Positions 47,012 to 56,353 of a DNA stretch of 64,000 bases are shown here, piece after piece. Origin of the DNA: Shinella daejeonensis (lineage in GTDB: Bacteria; Pseudomonadota; Alphaproteobacteria; Rhizobiales; Rhizobiaceae). The stretch is from NCBI RefSeq assembly GCF_024281235.1, contig NZ_JAHWXY010000012.1, forward strand, positions 40,936-104,935, in the 5' to 3' direction. A program made the translations under genes and the position numbers. Position 1 is the first letter of the stretch; each line of letters opens with the position of its first letter. A model generated the notes under the pieces. It did no database searches and was not told the DNA's origin. It worked only from the letters and a program-made list of their open reading frames with translations.

Positions 47012-47887
47012 TCATCCGGACAGGCCGTAGCGCGCCCAGAGCAGCTTTTCTTCCGCAAGCGACGCCAGCGACGCCGCACCCGCCGAGCCTATACGTTCCG
47101 CCATGTCGACGGAAACCCCCTCGACGCCCGGCGCGCGCCGTCCGAGAAAACTCCTCGGGGTGGAAACAAGCTCCAGCCGCGTCTGCCCGCCGTAGCGGCG
47201 GCGCAATTCCGAGCGCATGTCGGCAAGCCCGTCGACGAGACCCAGCGACAGGCCGCGTCCCCCCGTCCAGAACAGGCCGGAAAACAGGTCCGGATCGTCG
47301 ACAAGCCGGCCGGCGCGGCGGTCCTTCACCATGTCGATGAACGTGCCGTGGATGTCGAGCTGCAACTGCTTCAGATAGGCGATGTCCTCCGCCCGCTCGG
47401 GACGGAAGGGATCGAGGATCGCCTTGTTCTCGCCGGCGGTGTAGACGCGCCGCTCGACCCCGACCTTGCGCAGGAGTTCCGGAAAGCCGAAACCGCCCGA
47501 CACCACGCCGATGGAGCCGACGATGGAGCTTGGATCGGCATAGATCTCATCGCCCGCAAGCGCGATCATATAGCCGCCGGAAGCCGCCACGTCCTCCACG
47601 AAGACCAGCACGCGCTTGTCCGTCTCGGCAGCGAGATCGCGGATGCGCCGGAAGATCAGCCGCGACTGGACCGGCGATCCGCCCGGCGAATTCACCGACA
47701 GCGCGACGGCGGGCGCGTCCTTATAGGCAAAGGCCCGGTCCAGCGCCTGGGCAACGCCGGCTAGGTTCAGCGCCGGCCGGAACTGGCTGCCGCCGGCCAT
47801 GATGGCGCCATGCAACCGCACCACCGGAATGACCACGCCCGATTTCCGGAATCTCCTGGGCACCAGTCTCTTCAAAAATCCGGCCAT
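47012..47887 (-). CDS. S49 family signal peptide peptidase (SppA/SohB-like)
   Basis: 291-aa single-unit S49 protease. Core: PVVRLHGAIMAG, ALSVNSPGGSPVQS, the catalytic serine in VEDVAASGGYMIALAGD, and PSSIVGSIGVVSGGFGF. The general-base lysine is probably in the segment GENKAILDPF. The N-terminal basic stretch (FLKRLVPRRFRKSG) may bind membrane but there is no clear signal peptide. Probably degrades leftover signal peptides. The ATG 47887 follows AGGA. Confidence 0.92.
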   Translation of the reverse strand: MAGFLKRLVPRRFRKSGVVIPVVRLHGAIMAGGSQFRPALNLAGVAQALDRAFAYKDAPAVALSVNSPGGSPVQSRLIFRRIRDLAAETDKRVLVFVEDVAASGGYMIALAGDEIYADPSSIVGSIGVVSGGFGFPELLRKVGVERRVYTAGENKAILDPFRPERAEDIAYLKQLQLDIHGTFIDMVKDRRAGRLVDDPDLFSGLFWTGGRGLSLGLVDGLADMRSELRRRYGGQTRLELVSTPRSFLGRRAPGVEGVSVDMAERIGSAGAASLASLAEEKLLWARYGLSG

Positions 47888-47993
47888 CGGGCAATCCTGT
47901 CTCGATTCATCTCGCCGCTGATGTATGCATGGCGGGGGAAAACACAAGGCAGAACCTGCATTCTTCGCACATCAGGGGCCGGTCAGGGGCATG

Positions 47994-48785
47994 TCAGGGG
48001 CGCGGCAGACGCGGATAGGCGGCCAACCCGTTGTTCAGCGCATTCACGAAAGGCGTGAAAGCATGCAGGCCGTCTTCATGCATGACGATCGGCATGCGCA
48101 GCGCCAGCCCGCCGCGCGAACCCTTGATGCCGGTGACCAGGATGCGCAGGGCGATTTCGCCGGCCCGCGCGTGCAGGGGCGTTATTTCCAGTGCGCCGAA
48201 GCGGCGACCGCAGGCATCGACGATCGCGGCGACGGACTGCGGCCGCGCGATCAGCGAAAGCTGGCCGCCAGGCCTCATGATCGCACCGGCCGTCCTGATC
48301 CAGCGCTCGAACAGATCGTCATCCATGGCGTGGGCCTCGGCCTTCAGCGCGTCGGGGGTACGGCAGTGGATACGATCGTTGAAGGGCGGGTTCATGATGA
48401 CGTGGTCGAAGACGTCGTCGGCAAGGCCGGCCTGCCGGCGGGCGCGACCGGACAGGCCGACATCCGCCTCCAGCACCTCCGCCCGGCCGGCAAAACAGGC
48501 GTTCGACGGCAGAGCGAGCGTCTTGCGGGCAAAGGCGGCCATCAGCGGCGAGCGCTCGACGAGAAGCACCTCGGCCCCGGCGATGCGCGCCGCGACCGCA
48601 AGCCCCGCCGCGCCCGCGCCAGCCCCCAGGTCCGCCACGCGCATCGGCCCCTCGCCCGCCACCAGCGCGGCCAGCAGCATCGCGTCCATGCCGGAACGAT
48701 GGCCGATCCCCTTCGGCTGCACGAGATGGAACCGTCCGCGGTGGAAGGCGTCGACGGTCTCGACGATGGTCCCCTCGACCGTCAT
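47994..48785 (-). CDS. tRNA1(Val) (adenine-N6)-methyltransferase-like protein (TrmN6 family)
   Basis: 263-aa Rossmann-fold methyltransferase. The SAM motif is ADLGAGAGAAGLAVA, and the catalytic N6-adenine tetrapeptide is in VIMNPPFND. The N-terminal HLVQPKGIGHRSGMDAMLL is typical of the TrmN6/YfiC group that modifies A37 of tRNA-Val. I use the ATG 48785 after GGGG; a TTG six bases upstream is in frame. The partner DUF2007 gene lies just upstream. Confidence 0.9.
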   Translation of the reverse strand: MTVEGTIVETVDAFHRGRFHLVQPKGIGHRSGMDAMLLAALVAGEGPMRVADLGAGAGAAGLAVAARIAGAEVLLVERSPLMAAFARKTLALPSNACFAGRAEVLEADVGLSGRARRQAGLADDVFDHVIMNPPFNDRIHCRTPDALKAEAHAMDDDLFERWIRTAGAIMRPGGQLSLIARPQSVAAIVDACGRRFGALEITPLHARAGEIALRILVTGIKGSRGGLALRMPIVMHEDGLHAFTPFVNALNNGLAAYPRLPRP

Positions 48786-48819
48786 CGCCAACCCCCTGCG
48801 GCGCAGCGCGGGGGGCCGC

Positions 48820-49041
48820 TCACGGCCGCAGCTCCGCGCCGATCCCGGCGTCCTCGAGGATGCGCCGCGCTTCCGTCTCGCGGTCGCTTTCGACGAGAAA
48901 GCGGCGCGGCAACATGCCGAGCGAGCCTTCGAGAATGCTCATCGACTGGTCGGCGATGAGATAATGGATGCCCGCCTCTTTCATCAGGCTCTCCGCGAAA
49001 GAGAGAAGGACGGCGTCATTGGTGCGGATCAGTTCGATCAT
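48820..49041 (-). CDS. DUF2007 domain protein
   Basis: 73-aa protein: MIELIRTNDAVLLSFAESLMKEAGI, then a YLIADQSMSILEGSLGMLPRRFLV beta block and a C-terminal helix. This is the DUF2007 (putative signal-transducing) family, usually encoded next to a TrmN6-type methyltransferase and a polyprenyl synthase in rhizobia, as here. Function unknown; 34 bases separate it from the methyltransferase gene. Confidence 0.9.
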   Translation of the reverse strand: MIELIRTNDAVLLSFAESLMKEAGIHYLIADQSMSILEGSLGMLPRRFLVESDRETEARRILEDAGIGAELRP

Positions 49042-49082
49042 TCCGGTCGTTTTCCAGCCTTAAATCCCTGGCGGGACAATTC

Positions 49083-49116
49083 GCCTCTTGCCGCAAGAGG
49101 CCCCGCTTTCTATTGT
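49083..49116 (+). promoter_or_regulatory. Promoter of the polyprenyl synthase gene with dyad over -35
   Basis: TTGCCG (49088-49093), 17 bases, TATTGT (49111-49116). GCCTCTTG (49083-49090) and CAAGAGGC (49094-49101) form a perfect 8-bp dyad around CCG, centred on the -35 box, a likely operator position. Confidence 0.55.
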
Positions 49117-49148
49117 CTTTCAACTAAAATAAACAGGAGTCCGGTCAT

Positions 49149-50165
49149 TTGGGCGTCGTGATATCGCTTGAAGAAGGCAAAAACAAACAGGCATCGGTGA
49201 AGCCGCTCGTCGATCTCACGAAAGCCGATATGGATCGGGTGAACCAGCTTATCCTGTCGAAGGCCGGTTCGGACGTGCAGATGATCCCGGAAGTGGCGAA
49301 CCATCTCATCTCCTCCGGCGGCAAGCGGCTGCGTCCGATGCTGACGCTGGCTTCCGCCGCCATGTTCGGCTACGCGGGCGACCATCACATCAAGCTGGCG
49401 ACCAGCGTCGAGTTCATGCATACGGCCACACTGCTGCATGACGACGTGGTCGACGAAAGCGACATGCGGCGCGGCAAGTCGACCGCCCGCATGATCTGGG
49501 GCAACCAGGCAAGCGTGCTGGTCGGCGACTATCTGCTCGGCCAGGCCTTCAAGATGATGGTCGAGGTCGGCTCGCTGGAGGCGCTCGACGTGCTGGCAAG
49601 CGCGGCAAGCGTGATCGCCGAGGGCGAGGTGCTGCAACTTTCCGTCGCCAAGAACATGGAGACGACGGAGGACGACTACCTTCAGGTCATCCGGGCGAAG
49701 ACCGCAGCACTTTTCGCCGCCGCGGCGGAAGTGGGACCCATCGTCGCCGGCAGCGCCCGGGCGGAGCGCAACGCGCTGAAATCCTACGGCATGAACCTCG
49801 GCCTCGCCTTCCAGCTCGTCGACGACGCGCTCGACTACGGCGGCAAGGCGGCCGAACTGGGCAAGAACACCGGCGACGACTTCCGCGAAGGCAAGATCAC
49901 GCTGCCGGTCATCCTCGCCTGGCGGCGCGGCACGGCGGAAGACCGCGCCTTCTGGCGCGAGGCGATCGAAGGCGGCAAGAACGACGACGACGGACTGGAG
50001 CGCGCGCTCGGCCTCATCACGCGCTACGGCGGCCTCGGCGAGACCATCGCCCGCGCCGAACATTACGGCACGGTGGCGCGCGACGCCCTGGCGCCATTGC
50101 CCGACACGCCCTGGAAGGACGCGCTGCTGGAGGTCATAGACTTCTGCATCTCCCGGGTGAGCTGA
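49149..50165 (+). CDS. Long-chain polyprenyl diphosphate synthase (octaprenyl/decaprenyl)
   Basis: 338-aa trans-prenyltransferase that builds the ubiquinone side chain. First Asp-rich motif LLHDDVVDESDMRRG, second LVDDALDYGG; GGKRLRPMLTLASA binds the substrate. Rhizobial relatives usually make the C50 (decaprenyl) chain; chain length cannot be read with certainty. Translation probably starts at TTG 49149: AGGAG is 9-10 bases upstream and the frame gives the family opening GVVISLEEGKNKQASVK. Confidence 0.94.
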   Translation: MGVVISLEEGKNKQASVKPLVDLTKADMDRVNQLILSKAGSDVQMIPEVANHLISSGGKRLRPMLTLASAAMFGYAGDHHIKLATSVEFMHTATLLHDDVVDESDMRRGKSTARMIWGNQASVLVGDYLLGQAFKMMVEVGSLEALDVLASAASVIAEGEVLQLSVAKNMETTEDDYLQVIRAKTAALFAAAAEVGPIVAGSARAERNALKSYGMNLGLAFQLVDDALDYGGKAAELGKNTGDDFREGKITLPVILAWRRGTAEDRAFWREAIEGGKNDDDGLERALGLITRYGGLGETIARAEHYGTVARDALAPLPDTPWKDALLEVIDFCISRVS

Positions 50166-50331
50166 CCTGCGGCCGGAAAAGCGCGACGACAGGATTTTCT
50201 TGCCGCACTGCGCCAAAAAAGCCATTCTCTCGCGGCATGAGTCCCCGACTGATTTGGGCGATACCGTGGCGGCCGTCGCCACGGCCGTCCGGCAGCGCGA
50301 TACTCCATACGTTCTGGCGAAAGGCTTCTGG

Positions 50332-52164
50332 ATGCGGCATTCCTTCCTTCTTCGGCTTCTCTCGGGCGCCGTCCTTGCGGCCGGCATCACCCTTGCCGGC
50401 CCCCTTGCGACCCATGCCGGGGAACAGCCGGCCGCCGCCGAGGAAAAGCCCTTCGATCCGCAGACGGCCAACACGTTCTCCGGAGCGTTCCTGGCCGCCC
50501 GCACGGCGGATTTCGACAAGGACTACGAGACCGCCGTCACGCTTTACCGCATCGCGCTGCAATTCGACCCGACCAATACCGACGTCAAGCAGCGGCTGAT
50601 GATCACGCTGCTCATGAGCGGCCATTTCGACGAGGCCGCGGCGCTGGCCGACGCCCTCAAGGCCGATCCGGCGGTCGAGCGCATCACGTCCATCGTGCGC
50701 GGCATGGAAGCCATCCGCAAGCGCGAATACAAGAGCGCCGAGAAGATCCTCGTCTACAAGGGGCCGAACGACCTCGACCGGATGATGAACGATCTGCTGC
50801 TCGCCTGGGCGCGGTTCGGCGACGGCCGGCCCAAGGAGGCGCTCAGGCTGATCTCGCGCATGGAGGGACCGGAGTGGTTCAAGATCTTCACCAATTACCA
50901 CGCCGGCGCGCTGGCGGCGGCGGCCGGCGACAGGGCCACGGCGCGCGCGCGCCTCAATGACGCGATCCTCGACCGCAACGGCGCCAGCGCCGCGCCGGAC
51001 ACCTTCCTGCGCGCCGTGATGGCGCTGGCGCGGCTGGAAGCCCGCGAGGGCAACAGGCAGAAGGCGCTCGACGCCGTCTCCGTCGGCGACAATTTCGTAT
51101 CGAGCTATGCGCCGCTCAAGGCGCTGCGCCAGAGCATCGAAGCCGGCGAGAAGCAGGAGCAGCAGGTACGCACCGCCGCGCAAGGGGCCGCCGCCGTCCT
51201 GTTTTCCGTCGGCGGCGCGCTGAACCGCCAGGGCGCGGAAGACATCGTCCTGCTCTATCTCCAGGCCGCCCGCGCGCTCGATCCGGAAAGCGACGACACG
51301 CTGGTCCTGCTCGGCGGGCTTGCCGAAAACATGAAGCGGCCCGATCTGGCGATCGAATATTACCGCACGGTGCCCGAGAAATCGCCCATGCGGCGCATCT
51401 CCGAACTCCAGCTCGGCCTCAACCTTGCCGATACCGACAAGACCGACGAGGCCAAGGAGCATCTGCAAGCCCTGATCGAAACCGACCCCCAGGACCTGCG
51501 CGGCTATCTGGCACTCGGCAGCGTGCTGTCGGCGGCCAAGGAATACAAGGCGATGGGCGAGCTTTACGACCGCGCCGTCGCGATCATCGGCCCGGTGCCG
51601 AACCGTACCCACTGGAACATCTTCTTCCAGCGCGGCATCGCCTATGAACGGCAGAAGAAATGGGAGCAGGCGGAGCCGAACTTCCTGAAGGCGCTCGATC
51701 TCAATCCCAATCAGCCGCAAGTCCTGAACTATCTCGGCTACTCCTGGGTCGACATGGACCTGAAGCTGGAGGAAGGGCTGGAGATGATCCGCCAGGCGGT
51801 GAACCTCAAGCCCGACGACGGCTATATCGTCGACTCGCTCGGCTGGGCCTATTACCGTCTCGGCCGTTTCGACGACGCGGTGACGGAGCTGGAACGGGCC
51901 GCCGAGCTGAGGGCCGGCGATCCGACGATCAACGACCATCTCGGCGACGCCTACTGGCGGGTCGGCCGCAAGCTGGAGGCGACGTTCCAATGGAACCGCG
52001 CACTCGGCCTGAAGCCGGAGGAAGAGGATATTCCCAAAATCCAGCTGAAGATCGAAAACGGCCTGGCGGACCTGCCGAAGACGGAGCCGGCCGCAGCCGA
52101 GGCAAGGGAAGACGCGCCCGCGCGGCCCGCCGAGCCGGACAACGCGGCCGACCGCAAGTCCTGA
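50332..52164 (+). CDS. Secreted tetratricopeptide repeat protein
   Basis: 610-aa exported TPR protein. Signal peptide residues 1-30 (LLRLLSGAVLAAGITLAGPLATHA). Around ten TPR-like helix pairs follow, clearest near EYYRTVPEKSPMRRISELQLG, NFLKALDLNPNQPQVLNYLG, MIRQAVNLKPDDGYIVDSLG and ELERAAELRAGDPTINDHLG. The C-terminus is a Glu/Ala/Pro-rich tail. Likely a periplasmic protein-interaction scaffold; partner unknown. Start 50332 is preferred because it gives a proper signal peptide; a longer frame from 50200 does not. It directly precedes ispE. Confidence 0.9.
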   Translation: MRHSFLLRLLSGAVLAAGITLAGPLATHAGEQPAAAEEKPFDPQTANTFSGAFLAARTADFDKDYETAVTLYRIALQFDPTNTDVKQRLMITLLMSGHFDEAAALADALKADPAVERITSIVRGMEAIRKREYKSAEKILVYKGPNDLDRMMNDLLLAWARFGDGRPKEALRLISRMEGPEWFKIFTNYHAGALAAAAGDRATARARLNDAILDRNGASAAPDTFLRAVMALARLEAREGNRQKALDAVSVGDNFVSSYAPLKALRQSIEAGEKQEQQVRTAAQGAAAVLFSVGGALNRQGAEDIVLLYLQAARALDPESDDTLVLLGGLAENMKRPDLAIEYYRTVPEKSPMRRISELQLGLNLADTDKTDEAKEHLQALIETDPQDLRGYLALGSVLSAAKEYKAMGELYDRAVAIIGPVPNRTHWNIFFQRGIAYERQKKWEQAEPNFLKALDLNPNQPQVLNYLGYSWVDMDLKLEEGLEMIRQAVNLKPDDGYIVDSLGWAYYRLGRFDDAVTELERAAELRAGDPTINDHLGDAYWRVGRKLEATFQWNRALGLKPEEEDIPKIQLKIENGLADLPKTEPAAAEAREDAPARPAEPDNAADRKS

Positions 52165-52172
52165 AACCTACG

Positions 52173-53090
52173 ATGCAAACGGACGCCCGTCTGAAGGGCT
52201 TTGCCGTCATCGAGCCGGCCCCGGCCAAGATCAATCTCGCGCTGCATGTCGTCGGCCAGCGCGAGGACGGCTACCATCTTCTCGACAGCCTCGTGACCTT
52301 CACCCGCTTCGGCGACCGTATCGCCCTGTCGCCGGCCGATACCGACCGCTTCACGCTTTCAGGCGATTTTTCCGGCCCGCTCGCGGAAGAGCCCGGCGAC
52401 AATCTGGTCATCCGCGCGCGCGACCGGCTGCGGGCGGCCGTCATCGCGGCCGGCGCAAGCGCGCCGCCGGTGCATATCCATCTTGAAAAGAACCTGCCGC
52501 TTGCCTCCGGCATCGGCGGCGGATCGGCCGATGCCGCCGCCACGCTGCGCGGCCTTTCGAGGCTGTGGCGGGCGGCCCTGCCGGACGGGGCGCTCACCGC
52601 CATCGCCATCGGGCTTGGAGCCGACGTGCCGATGTGCCTTGCCAGCCGGCCACTCGTGGCGCGCGGCATCGGCGAGGCGTTGACGCCCGCCCGCATACCC
52701 TCCCTTGACCTGGTGCTGGCCAATCCGCTGCTCGGCGTCTCGACCCCCGCCGTCTTCGGGGCGCTTGCGTCGAAGCGGAACGCGCCGCTCGCCCTGCCGG
52801 CCCCCCTGCCCGGACACAATGGCTGGCCGGCGCTGCTTTCCAGCCTGCGCAACGACCTCGAAGCCCCGGCGCGGCAGACCTGCCCCGTCATCGGGACGGT
52901 TTCCGAAGCCCTTGCGCGAAGCGGCGCACGCTTCGTGCGCATGTCCGGCGCAGGCGCGACCTGTTTCGGCCTCTACACATCGTCGCAGGCCGCAGAAGCC
53001 GCCGCCGAAACCCTTGCGCAAAACCATCCGGCGTGGTTCTTCAAGGCAACGCAGACGATCACCCAGGGAGACGATCGTGGTCCGGATTGA
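52173..53090 (+). CDS. ispE: 4-diphosphocytidyl-2-C-methyl-D-erythritol kinase
   Basis: 305-aa GHMP kinase of the MEP isoprenoid pathway. EPAPAKINLALHVVGQREDGYH opens the fold; the ATP loop is NLPLASGIGGGSADAAATL; the C-terminal substrate loop is RMSGAGATCFG. It begins 9 bases after the TPR gene stop and overlaps the MoaB-like gene by 14 bases, so the three form a unit. Confidence 0.97.
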   Translation: MQTDARLKGFAVIEPAPAKINLALHVVGQREDGYHLLDSLVTFTRFGDRIALSPADTDRFTLSGDFSGPLAEEPGDNLVIRARDRLRAAVIAAGASAPPVHIHLEKNLPLASGIGGGSADAAATLRGLSRLWRAALPDGALTAIAIGLGADVPMCLASRPLVARGIGEALTPARIPSLDLVLANPLLGVSTPAVFGALASKRNAPLALPAPLPGHNGWPALLSSLRNDLEAPARQTCPVIGTVSEALARSGARFVRMSGAGATCFGLYTSSQAAEAAAETLAQNHPAWFFKATQTITQGDDRGPD

Positions 53091-53625
53091 CGATACCCGC
53101 CCCTTCATTCCCGTCGGCATCGCCGTGATGACCGTATCCGACAGCCGTACACCGGAAACCGACACGTCGGGCGACACGCTGGCGGCCCGCATCGCCGAGG
53201 CCGGGCATCGGCTCGTCGGCCGGGCGATCGTTCCCGACGACATCGCCGCCATCCGCGCGCAGGCGAAAGCCTGGACGGTGGATCCCACCGTGGATGTGAT
53301 CATCACCACCGGAGGCACCGGCTTTACCGGCCGCGACGTCACGCCGGAGGCGCTGGAGCCGCTGTTCGAAAAGCGGATGGACGGCTTTTCCACGGTGTTT
53401 CACCGGCTCTCCTACGACAAGATCGGCACCGCCACCATCCAGTCGCGCGCAACGGGAGGCGTCCTCAACGCCACCTTCATCTTCGTTCTGCCGGGATCGC
53501 CCGGGGCCTGCCGCGATGCCTGGGACGGTATCCTCAAGGGCCAGCTCGACTACCGGCACCGGCCCTGCAATTTCGTGGAGATCATGCCGCGTCTCGACGA
53601 ACACCTGAAGCGCGGCGCGGACTGA
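53077..53625 (+). CDS. moaB: Molybdenum cofactor biosynthesis protein MoaB/Mog-like
   Basis: 182-aa MoCF-fold protein that binds or adenylylates molybdopterin. IAVMTVSDSRTPETDTSGDTL, the IITTGGTGFTGRDVTPEAL motif and FVLPGSPGACRDAW are present. GTG 53077 is chosen: it has GGGAG upstream and overlaps the ispE end. No other molybdenum-cofactor genes are in the window. Confidence 0.93.
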   Translation: MVRIDDTRPFIPVGIAVMTVSDSRTPETDTSGDTLAARIAEAGHRLVGRAIVPDDIAAIRAQAKAWTVDPTVDVIITTGGTGFTGRDVTPEALEPLFEKRMDGFSTVFHRLSYDKIGTATIQSRATGGVLNATFIFVLPGSPGACRDAWDGILKGQLDYRHRPCNFVEIMPRLDEHLKRGAD

Positions 53626-53680
53626 CCACCGCTCCCGTCCATTTTCCCAACCGGCCCGCAAAGCGGCCGCCTGTTATTTT

Positions 53681-53720
53681 GTTCTTGAATTGTTCTCATT
53701 TTGGGACTAGGAATAAAATC
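53681..53720 (+). promoter_or_regulatory. LexA SOS box and promoter before the PA0069-type gene
   Basis: GTTC (53681-53684), TTGAATT, GTTC (53692-53695) is an exact GTTC-N7-GTTC LexA box of Alphaproteobacteria. It overlaps a possible -35 (TTGAAT, 53685-53690), with TAGGAA 17 bases on as a weak -10, so repressor binding would block transcription of the gene at 53754. Confidence 0.6.
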
Positions 53721-53753
53721 ATCAGGCGGGACGGATGTCCCCGGGAGAAACCC

Positions 53754-54911
53754 ATGAACGAGCTTGCCAGCATCCGGCAGGGCGCGCTGGCGCCCGGCCA
53801 TACGAAAGACGTCGCCGAAGCGCTGATGGCGCAATCGGGCATGCGCATCGAGGTGGATCGCCGCCGGGGGCGCGGCGCCGGGCTGAATTTCACCGGCCGC
53901 TTCGAGCCGGTGAGCCGTGAAAACATCGATGACGGCTGGCAGACGCTGGAGGAGCTTCCTCCCTTCCGCACCGAGGTGCAGGTGGAACGGCCACGCACGA
54001 TCATCACCCGCAACGAATCACCGGACATCCCCTTCGATCGTTCGATCAATCCCTATCGCGGCTGCGAACACGGCTGCATCTACTGCTTCGCACGGCCGAC
54101 GCATGCCTTCATGGGCCTTTCGGCGGGCATCGATTTCGAGGCGCGGCTTTTCGCCAAGCCGGATGCGCCGAAGCTGCTGGAGCGGGAACTGTCCAAGCCC
54201 GGCTACAAGCCGCGCGTCATCGCCATCGGCACCAATACCGACCCCTATCAGCCGATCGAGAAGGAATGGCGGATCATGCGCCAGATCCTCGAAGTGCTGG
54301 ACGCGGCCAACCATCCGGTCTCCATCGTCACCAAATCGGCGCTCATCCTGCGCGATCTCGATATCCTCGGCCGCATGGCGGCGCGCGGCCTCGCCTGGGT
54401 CGGCATGTCCGTCACCACGCTCGACCGCAAGCTTGCCCGCAGCATGGAGCCGCGGGCGGCAACGCCCTCGCGACGGCTGGAAACGATCCGCGCGCTTTCG
54501 CAGGCCGGCATCCCGGTCGCGGTGATGATGGCCCCGGTCATTCCCGGCCTCAACGATCATGAGATCGAGCGGGTGCTCGATTCCGGCAAGGCGGCCGGCG
54601 CCAGCGAGGCAAGCTATGTGCTGCTTCGCCTGCCGCTGGAAGTCAGCCCTCTTTTCCGCGACTGGCTGCTGCGCAACTATCCGGACCGCTATCGCCACGT
54701 CATGTCACTGGTTCGCTCCATGCGCGGCGGCAAGGATTACGACGCGGAATTCGGCAAGCGCATGAAGGGCGCCGGTCCCTATGCCTGGCAGATCGCGCGG
54801 CGTTTCGAAATGGCCGCCAAGCGGCTGGAGCTGACCCGCACCCGCCGCAACCTGGCGGTCGACCGGTTCCTGCCGCCGGCGGGCAGCGGCGTACAGCTTT
54901 CGCTTTTGTGA
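53754..54911 (+). CDS. PA0069 family radical SAM protein (SplB-related)
   Basis: 385-aa radical SAM protein. The cluster motif is RGCEHGCIYCFARPTH (Cx3Cx2C) near residue 102, after the family N-terminus with INPYRG. Other blocks: DFEARLFAKPDAPKLLEREL, IAIGTNTDPYQPIE and VSIVTKSALILRDLD. It is related to spore photoproduct lyase but the reaction is unknown. An SOS box in the promoter hints at a DNA-repair role. GGGAGAA precedes the ATG. Confidence 0.92.
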   Translation: MNELASIRQGALAPGHTKDVAEALMAQSGMRIEVDRRRGRGAGLNFTGRFEPVSRENIDDGWQTLEELPPFRTEVQVERPRTIITRNESPDIPFDRSINPYRGCEHGCIYCFARPTHAFMGLSAGIDFEARLFAKPDAPKLLERELSKPGYKPRVIAIGTNTDPYQPIEKEWRIMRQILEVLDAANHPVSIVTKSALILRDLDILGRMAARGLAWVGMSVTTLDRKLARSMEPRAATPSRRLETIRALSQAGIPVAVMMAPVIPGLNDHEIERVLDSGKAAGASEASYVLLRLPLEVSPLFRDWLLRNYPDRYRHVMSLVRSMRGGKDYDAEFGKRMKGAGPYAWQIARRFEMAAKRLELTRTRRNLAVDRFLPPAGSGVQLSLL

Positions 54912-55064
54912 ACGGCAGCCGGCGGGCCGCATTCCCGCCGGAGCGACAAGACCGTTTCCACCTTCCGGCCAGCGCCTTCCCCGGGCGCGCCGGAGGATCC
55001 TCCGACACCGCCGCACCCGTCGGAGGACTTGCGGGCAATCGGACGGATGTGCATGGTCTTCGCC

Positions 55065-55715
55065 ATGACCAATCGCATATCCTCCGATTCCCGCCTTCTT
55101 TTCGACCTGCCGGAAGGGCCGGATTTCCTGATCGAGACTGCGGCCCGCAAGACCGGCCTCTGGCCTGTCGCCGGAACCGACGAGGCCGGACGCGGCCCGC
55201 TTGCTGGACCGGTCGTCGCCGCGGCGGTGATCCTCGATCCCGAGAATATTCCTTCCGGGCTGCACGACTCCAAGCAACTCGGCGCCGCGCGGCGGGAAAC
55301 ATTGTTCGACGCCATTCTCGCAACCGCCGCCGTCTCCGTCGCCTCCTCCTCGGCGCGCCGTATCGACGACACGGATATCCGCAAGGCGAGCCTCGACGCC
55401 ATGCGTCGCGCCGTCGCCGGACTGGAGATCGCGCCACAACTGGTGCTGGCCGACGGACGCGACGTGCCGCCCGGGCTTTCATGCGAGGGCCGGGCCCTCG
55501 TCAAGGGCGACGCCCGCTCGCTGTCCATCGCCGCCGCCTCCATCGTCGCAAAGGTCATGCGCGACCGCATGATGGCGCGCGCGGACACCGCCTTTCCCGG
55601 CTATGATTTCACCCGTCACGCCGGCTATGCCACGGTCGTGCATCGCACCGCCATCAGCACTCTCGGCCCCTGCCGGCTCCACCGGATGACCTTTCGGCCG
55701 CTGCGGCAGGATTGA
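55065..55715 (+). CDS. rnhB: Ribonuclease HII
   Basis: 216-aa nuclease that cuts RNA in RNA-DNA hybrids, including single ribonucleotides. Catalytic acidic motifs: [23 protein letters not shown], the [18 protein letters not shown] region, and [10 protein letters not shown]. The start is uncertain: ATGs at 55047, 55053 and 55065 are in frame and none has a strong ribosome site. The 153-bp gap after the radical SAM gene shows nothing recognisable, so rnhB might share its SOS promoter. Confidence 0.94.
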   Translation: MTNRISSDSRLLFDLPEGPDFLIETAARKTGLWPVAGTDEAGRGPLAGPVVAAAVILDPENIPSGLHDSKQLGAARRETLFDAILATAAVSVASSSARRIDDTDIRKASLDAMRRAVAGLEIAPQLVLADGRDVPPGLSCEGRALVKGDARSLSIAAASIVAKVMRDRMMARADTAFPGYDFTRHAGYATVVHRTAISTLGPCRLHRMTFRPLRQD

Positions 55716-55773
55716 GTGATCCGGACATACGACGGACATCGCCTTCCGCGACGAGCCGCCCGCAAGCGCAAAG

Positions 55774-55803
55774 AAAAAGGCCGGATCGCTCCGGCCTTTT
55801 TTC
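55774..55803. terminator. Bidirectional rho-independent terminator (rnhB and atp operon)
   Basis: AAAAA-GGCCGGA-TCGC-TCCGGCC-TTTTTT: a perfect 7-bp stem with A and T tracts on each side, placed between convergent rnhB and atpF. Works for both strands. Confidence 0.9.
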
Positions 55804-55857
55804 AGATGCTGCATGACGGAAACCTCAAGCGCGTTCCGCGCTCTCAGGACGCATGCT

Positions 55858-56343
55858 TCAGTTGAGACGGGTCTTCACTTCACCGATCGCCTTTTCGAAC
55901 AGCGCGTTGCCGGTCTTGGCGTCCGTCTTCGCGACGATCACCTTTTCGGCAGCCGCGACGGCGAGATCGACAGCGGCGGCCCGAACGGCGTTGATCGCAT
56001 CGGCCTCGGCCTGGCTGATCTTCTGCTCGGAAAGCGCCGTGCGACGGGCGACATATTCCTCGGTCTTCTGCTTGGCCTCGGCGGTCAGCGCGCTTGCCTC
56101 CCGTTCGGCGGCGGCAACGATGCCGGCGGCTTCCGCCTCGGCTTCCTTGCGCTTGCGCTGGTATTCAGCGAGCAGGTGCTGCGCCTCCTCGCGAAGACGC
56201 TTGGCTTCCGCCAGTTCGTTCTCGATCTTGCCGGCGCGCGCATCGAGGCTGCGGCCCACCATGCCGGGAACCTTGAGATAGGCAATCAGCGCGAAGAACA
56301 GCAGGAGCCCGACAAAGGCGAAGAAAGTTGCATCGAATTCCAC
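55858..56343 (-). CDS. atpF: ATP synthase F0 subunit b
   Basis: 161-aa peripheral stalk subunit. One N-terminal TM helix (FFAFVGLLLFFALIAYL), then a long charged coiled coil rich in Ala, Glu and Lys. GTG start at 56343, five bases after GGAGG. It is the last gene of the F0 operon and dimerises with b' (atpG) in alphaproteobacterial ATP synthase. Confidence 0.95.
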   Translation of the reverse strand: MEFDATFFAFVGLLLFFALIAYLKVPGMVGRSLDARAGKIENELAEAKRLREEAQHLLAEYQRKRKEAEAEAAGIVAAAEREASALTAEAKQKTEEYVARRTALSEQKISQAEADAINAVRAAAVDLAVAAAEKVIVAKTDAKTGNALFEKAIGEVKTRLN

Positions 56344-56353
56344 AGGAACCTCC

